Source of the DNA: Puffinus mauretanicus | Lineage: Eukaryota > Chordata > Aves > Procellariiformes > Procellariidae | Direction of reading: 5' to 3' | Assembly (NCBI GenBank): GCA_023333565.1 | Contig: JAJKFH010003165.1 | Location: forward strand, 1,364,001 to 1,428,000 | DNA: 64,000 bases | Shown: one piece after another, positions 60,513 through 64,000 of the stretch | Layout: each line of letters begins with the position of its first letter | Position numbering within the stretch: position 1 is the first letter of the stretch | Translations under genes and position numbers: made by a program | Notes under the pieces: generated by a model | Seen by the model: only the letters and a program-made list of their open reading frames with translations | What the model was told of the DNA's origin: nothing | Database searches by the model: none

Positions 60513-62056
60513 CCAACCACCAAGTAAACACAACATTGCTCTGTCAACATTTTGCTCTGCATTGTTATTTGCCAATTTTGACATAACATATGCAGAAATT
60601 GCTCAATCCTCATTCAGCGTAATTCTAGTTTTCACTGAGCACTGCAGAAAATGTTTTTAATAGTTAGAAAAAAGTGGACGTTCTTGTCATACAGCACTTT
60701 CAGGTTTCCCCACTAAGTCTATTTTTTCTTATTGAAAAACAAGATAATTTTAAAAGTTAAAAAAAAAAATCATAGTATTTCAAACATAAGGAGTCTAAAA
60801 TTGAAGATATGAGGACATAACATAATGAAATTAACTTATGAAAAGAAGTGCTAGGTATTTTATACTTTGGACTTTAAGATCTTTGCAAATGCTTCCTGTC
60901 TTTGGATAAAAGAAGCGGCTAAGCCTTCATTATGTACCAGTACGAGATCTTCTATTTTCTATCAGTTTGAGTTTCTTGTGTTAGATACAAACGTTGCTAA
61001 CATTATTAGACAAAACCTTTTTTGCAGAAATGGTTTATCATATCACATTCTTAATGCATTTGTGTTCATTTCCACCAAGACTTGGTTAATGCAGCCAAAA
61101 CTGCACTCTTCTAGCGACCCTCAACAAGGCTATTAGTTCTCATATCACTTCAACAAGTTTTCTGTCAGGTTTTTCCTATGCTAAGGTGACACCTTCATTT
61201 GACTTGTAAAACCAACCCTAATACTTTAAGATGCTGATATAATTTACAAGAACCTCAACTACAGCAAAACAAAATATTCGTATTTCATTAATTCATTTTA
61301 ATTGTGAGCCAGAGAACAAATCTTGCAACTGATTAACTCAGACTGACAAAGTTGTTTAAGTATTGTATGATGGAGCTTAAATATCATAGGCTTTCTCCTG
61401 AAATTACTACTTATTTCTCAAATTGCCAATATCAGTGTAAGAAAAACACAGAGGCAGATTACAATGGGAAAAGTAAAATCTATTTTTATCAAAAGATACA
61501 TACTTCAATAAACTGCTTTTCTTAAATTTCCACTGAAATATGTTGGATTTCCTAAATATCATCCTTTGAAAGGTGGTATCATTCAGAAGTTTGTGAGCCA
61601 ACATTTTACAAGTTTAGTCGTTGCTACAGAATTTATACAGCTTTTAAAAAAAAAAATCCACCTCTTGCTTCCAATATTAATCTTTGCAAATTCATTCACA
61701 GTAATATTTCTTTCCCTGATTTAGATCACCAACACCATATTGGCAACTATCAAACACATAGATCCTTCAGTAAACCAGGAGGGCAGTGACAGAAGCATCT
61801 TTCTCTTCCAGATGTAAAAACAAATGTTTTGTACAAATTTCTTACCCAACTCCCAATTCTAAGCAAACCTGAGTGATAACTTCTGTAAATCCCTCAAATA
61901 TTTTCCTGGGGGATTTTTTTACTGAGATGGGTTTAAAGCAAAGGAACAGAACTCCGACTGATAAAAAGAAAAATCAAAATAAAGACAAAAATACATTGTT
62001 AAGTCCCAATGAAGATGGGAGTTAAGAGGGAAAGCATACCAGCTATGAATAAAACT

Positions 62057-62091
62057 AAAAAAAAAAAAAAAAGAAAAAAAGAAAAAAAAAA
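62057..62091 (+). repeat. Interrupted poly(A) tract
   Basis: Three A runs separated by single G's over 35 bases. A simple repeat. Confidence 0.75.
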
Positions 62092-62691
62092 GGAATACAG
62101 AAGCCTATAGCAAATACACTACGAGTTAATGGACTGGTCTGGCCCAGAGGAACACTCCTACGACGTGTCTTAGGATGCAAGCCTCGATACTGCAATAAAT
62201 CAGAAATGAATAAGCATTTTTCAAGTCTTTTCCACGTACTTTGAGATAAGTAAAAATTTGCTCACAGGCAGGCCAGCACTGCTCAAAATAAGTTCACACA
62301 CCATTAGAATTTTAAATGGCAAAGTCGGGCAAATCCTTCCCTCCACAGCACTGTCACCTGTGCTGAACTGTGTCAGTGCTTCACCCCCCCCAGATCCTGA
62401 CATCCCTCCACTTCACACCCTCTGGCACCTTCTTCCGAAGAACAGATCCAAGTACTGCAGTTGCCCTGTAGGCAGCTGAGCACATGGAGAAGCTGAAACC
62501 ACAAGTTGCTACTTTCTCTCAGCTCCCTGAAGACTCACCACGTGCCACGAGGGCAGCAGGGCAACCCAAGGGAAACTGCTGGCTCTCACAGCACCGCCTG
62601 GTTTATGGCATGACAACTCTGAGGCGAAAGCTCTCAAGAAGCACTGGAGTGCTTCATAAAATACTTCAGTTTACATTCAACCTAAATTAGG

Positions 62692-63262
62692 AAGGGTGAC
62701 ACCAGCAGGTCGAGGGAGGGGAACCTACCCTGACATTTGGCCCTGGTGAGGCACACCTGGAGTGCTGGGTCCAGTCCTTGGCTCCCCAGCGCAAGAGAGA
62801 GATGGGCATACTGGAGCACGTCCAGCAAAGGGACACAAAGATGATTATAGCCTCTCCCTGTTTGTCAGATGCTAAGAGAGCTGGGTCCGCGAGCCTGGAG
62901 AGGAGAAGGCTCGAGGGGGCATATCCATGTGTATAAATACCTGATGGGGAGAGTAAAGAAGACAGAGCCAGGCTCTCCTCAGTGGTGCCCAGTGACAGGA
63001 CAAGGGGTAATGGGCACATATTTAAATACAGGAAATTTCATTTGAACAAAGAAAGTATTTTCTTACAATGAGGGTGGTTGAACACTGGCTCAGGTTGCCC
63101 ACAGAGGTTGGGAGTCTCTAGCCCTGGGGATATCTTAAACCAAACTGGTCACAGTCCTGAGGAACCTACGGTGTGCTCACCCTGCTCCGAGAAGGGGGTT
63201 GGACCTAATGACCTCCAGAGGTACCCTTCCAGCCTCAACCGTTCTGTGATTCCGTATACATT
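62692..63262 (+). mobile_element. 5'-truncated CR1 LINE
   Basis: The copy starts at CCAGCAGGTCGAGGGAGGGG, a common CR1 truncation region. It runs through CACCTGGAGTGCTGGGTCCAG, GCCTGGAGAGGAGAAGGCTCG, CCAGTGACAGGACAAGGGGTAATGG and ATGAGGGTGGTTGAACACTGG to the 3' end GGTTGGACCTAATGACCTCCAGAGG, followed by TTCTGTGATTCCG, a decayed octamer tail. It keeps only the C-terminal part of ORF2 and the 3' untranslated region, with indels that break the frame. It is closer to the CR1 consensus than the relics at 52-56 kb and so is younger. Confidence 0.88.
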
Positions 63263-64000
63263 AAGATTAAATGACCATCCTGCTTGATGCCAAATAAGAA
63301 TGGAAATACAGCATATATACAAACGTCAGCAAACACAAAGACGGTTAATTAAGTCTCCAACTTAAAAAATGGGAAGAACTAAAATAGCTAGAGATTTTGC
63401 TTATAATTTGTTGGCCTTGACCCCCTCTCTTAAGGTTCCTTTGCTGTTTGATGAGGTGACATTTTGTAGAGCCAATTTCTGGATTCAAAAGAACAGTTTA
63501 ATGAGTCAAGGGGGTGCCAACTTGGCCTCAAAACTGAGGAACGGGTTGATTTTTATCTCATTCACTTTAAACACTCATTCTGTCCCTGCTATTTCTCTCT
63601 CCAACAAGCATTTATTTCTCTCATTTCTTCTGCATGCTGTTTAATCTTTTGCATCCATCTGGAATAACCCTCCCCTGTCATCATTGTATCCTGAATCACC
63701 AGCAAGTGACATTCTTGAAGTAATAATTTAAGAGCCATTGCCACAATGCAGTCCCTGCTTCCTGCTTAACAGTTTCACACTAATTTCTATTTTTTGCTCC
63801 AAAAACAAAAGGCAATGTCATCCACAACTGTAATAAGATCTCCACTGCAAAGCTGTAATTAGTTTTCTTTCAGGGATTGCCAACATTTCTTTTTAAAGTG
63901 GTAGTAAAAATGTGTACAAACAAGCACATCTCACCAGTACTCTGCTTGGGAATGCTTCTGAGGCAAGATCTCGCATGAAAGGTTTGTAAAAGCTGGAGCA
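63263..64000. other. Unique AT-rich stretch to window end
   Basis: No gene or repeat is recognised. A plus-strand frame at 63369-63644 (91 codons) has no known motif. Confidence 0.5.

Larger units (their letters stand above)
59421..62691. other. Unique AT-rich non-coding stretch
   Basis: No gene is recognised. It contains an (AAAAT)n tract at about 59752-59782 and poly(A) tracts at 60493-60512 and 62057-62091. 62.32-62.60 kb is GC-richer and holds short chance frames on both strands. Confidence 0.55.

Noticed and set aside
1..64000. tRNA, rRNA, CRISPR or prokaryotic gene clusters
   Set aside because: No cloverleaf box A/B pair, rRNA core sequence, regular direct-repeat array or closely packed frames with ribosome-binding sites were seen. 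The repeat content is vertebrate.

Overview
The window looks like non-coding DNA from a bird nuclear genome, either intergenic or deep intronic. The evidence is the repeat content. There are CR1 non-LTR retrotransposon copies on both strands, and one has the diagnostic CR1 3' end with reiterated ATTCTATG octamers (24608-24627). There is one solo endogenous-retrovirus LTR of about 1.1 kb of a type common in birds (5284-6392). The rest is AT-rich unique sequence with A-rich tracts and microsatellites. I see no bacterial-style operons, no rRNA, tRNA or CRISPR, and no open frame that I recognise as a cellular protein. The long open frames are of a size expected by chance in 64 kb of AT-rich DNA, or they lie inside the retroelements.

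Layout: 1-5283 is unique AT-rich DNA. 5284-6392 is the solo LTR. 6393-14580 is unique DNA with a 14-bp AP-1 double palindrome, an AT-rich block, a 20-G run and a C/A homopolymer pair, plus a small minus-strand CR1 relic near 13.1 kb. 14.6-14.77 kb holds a possible old MIR-like SINE. 17.2-20.0 kb carries three old plus-strand CR1 relics. 20.0-23.36 kb is unique with one CpG-rich patch. 23.36-24.63 kb is the best preserved CR1, with reverse-transcriptase fragments that are frameshifted and mutated at the catalytic motif. 24.64-52.39 kb is a long stretch without recognised transposons, holding short tandem repeats, palindromes, microsatellites and CpG-rich patches. 52.4-56.57 kb holds two degraded plus-strand CR1 copies and one minus-strand copy. 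56.6-62.69 kb is unique except for a CpG-rich patch at 59.15-59.42 kb that abuts a consensus splice donor on the minus strand. 62.69-63.26 kb is another truncated plus-strand CR1.

The most interesting non-repeat signals are all minus-strand and tentative. They are the CpG-rich patch with a CAG|GTAAGG donor at 59.15 kb, a 56-codon frame with a hydrophobic N-terminus at 55.69-55.86 kb, a cluster of open frames with possible splice sites at 53.2-53.86 kb, and a GC-rich open stretch ending at a GTAAGTA donor at 51.35 kb. Together they could be pieces of one minus-strand transcript, but nothing here proves it. I did not find a convincing new biological system in this window.
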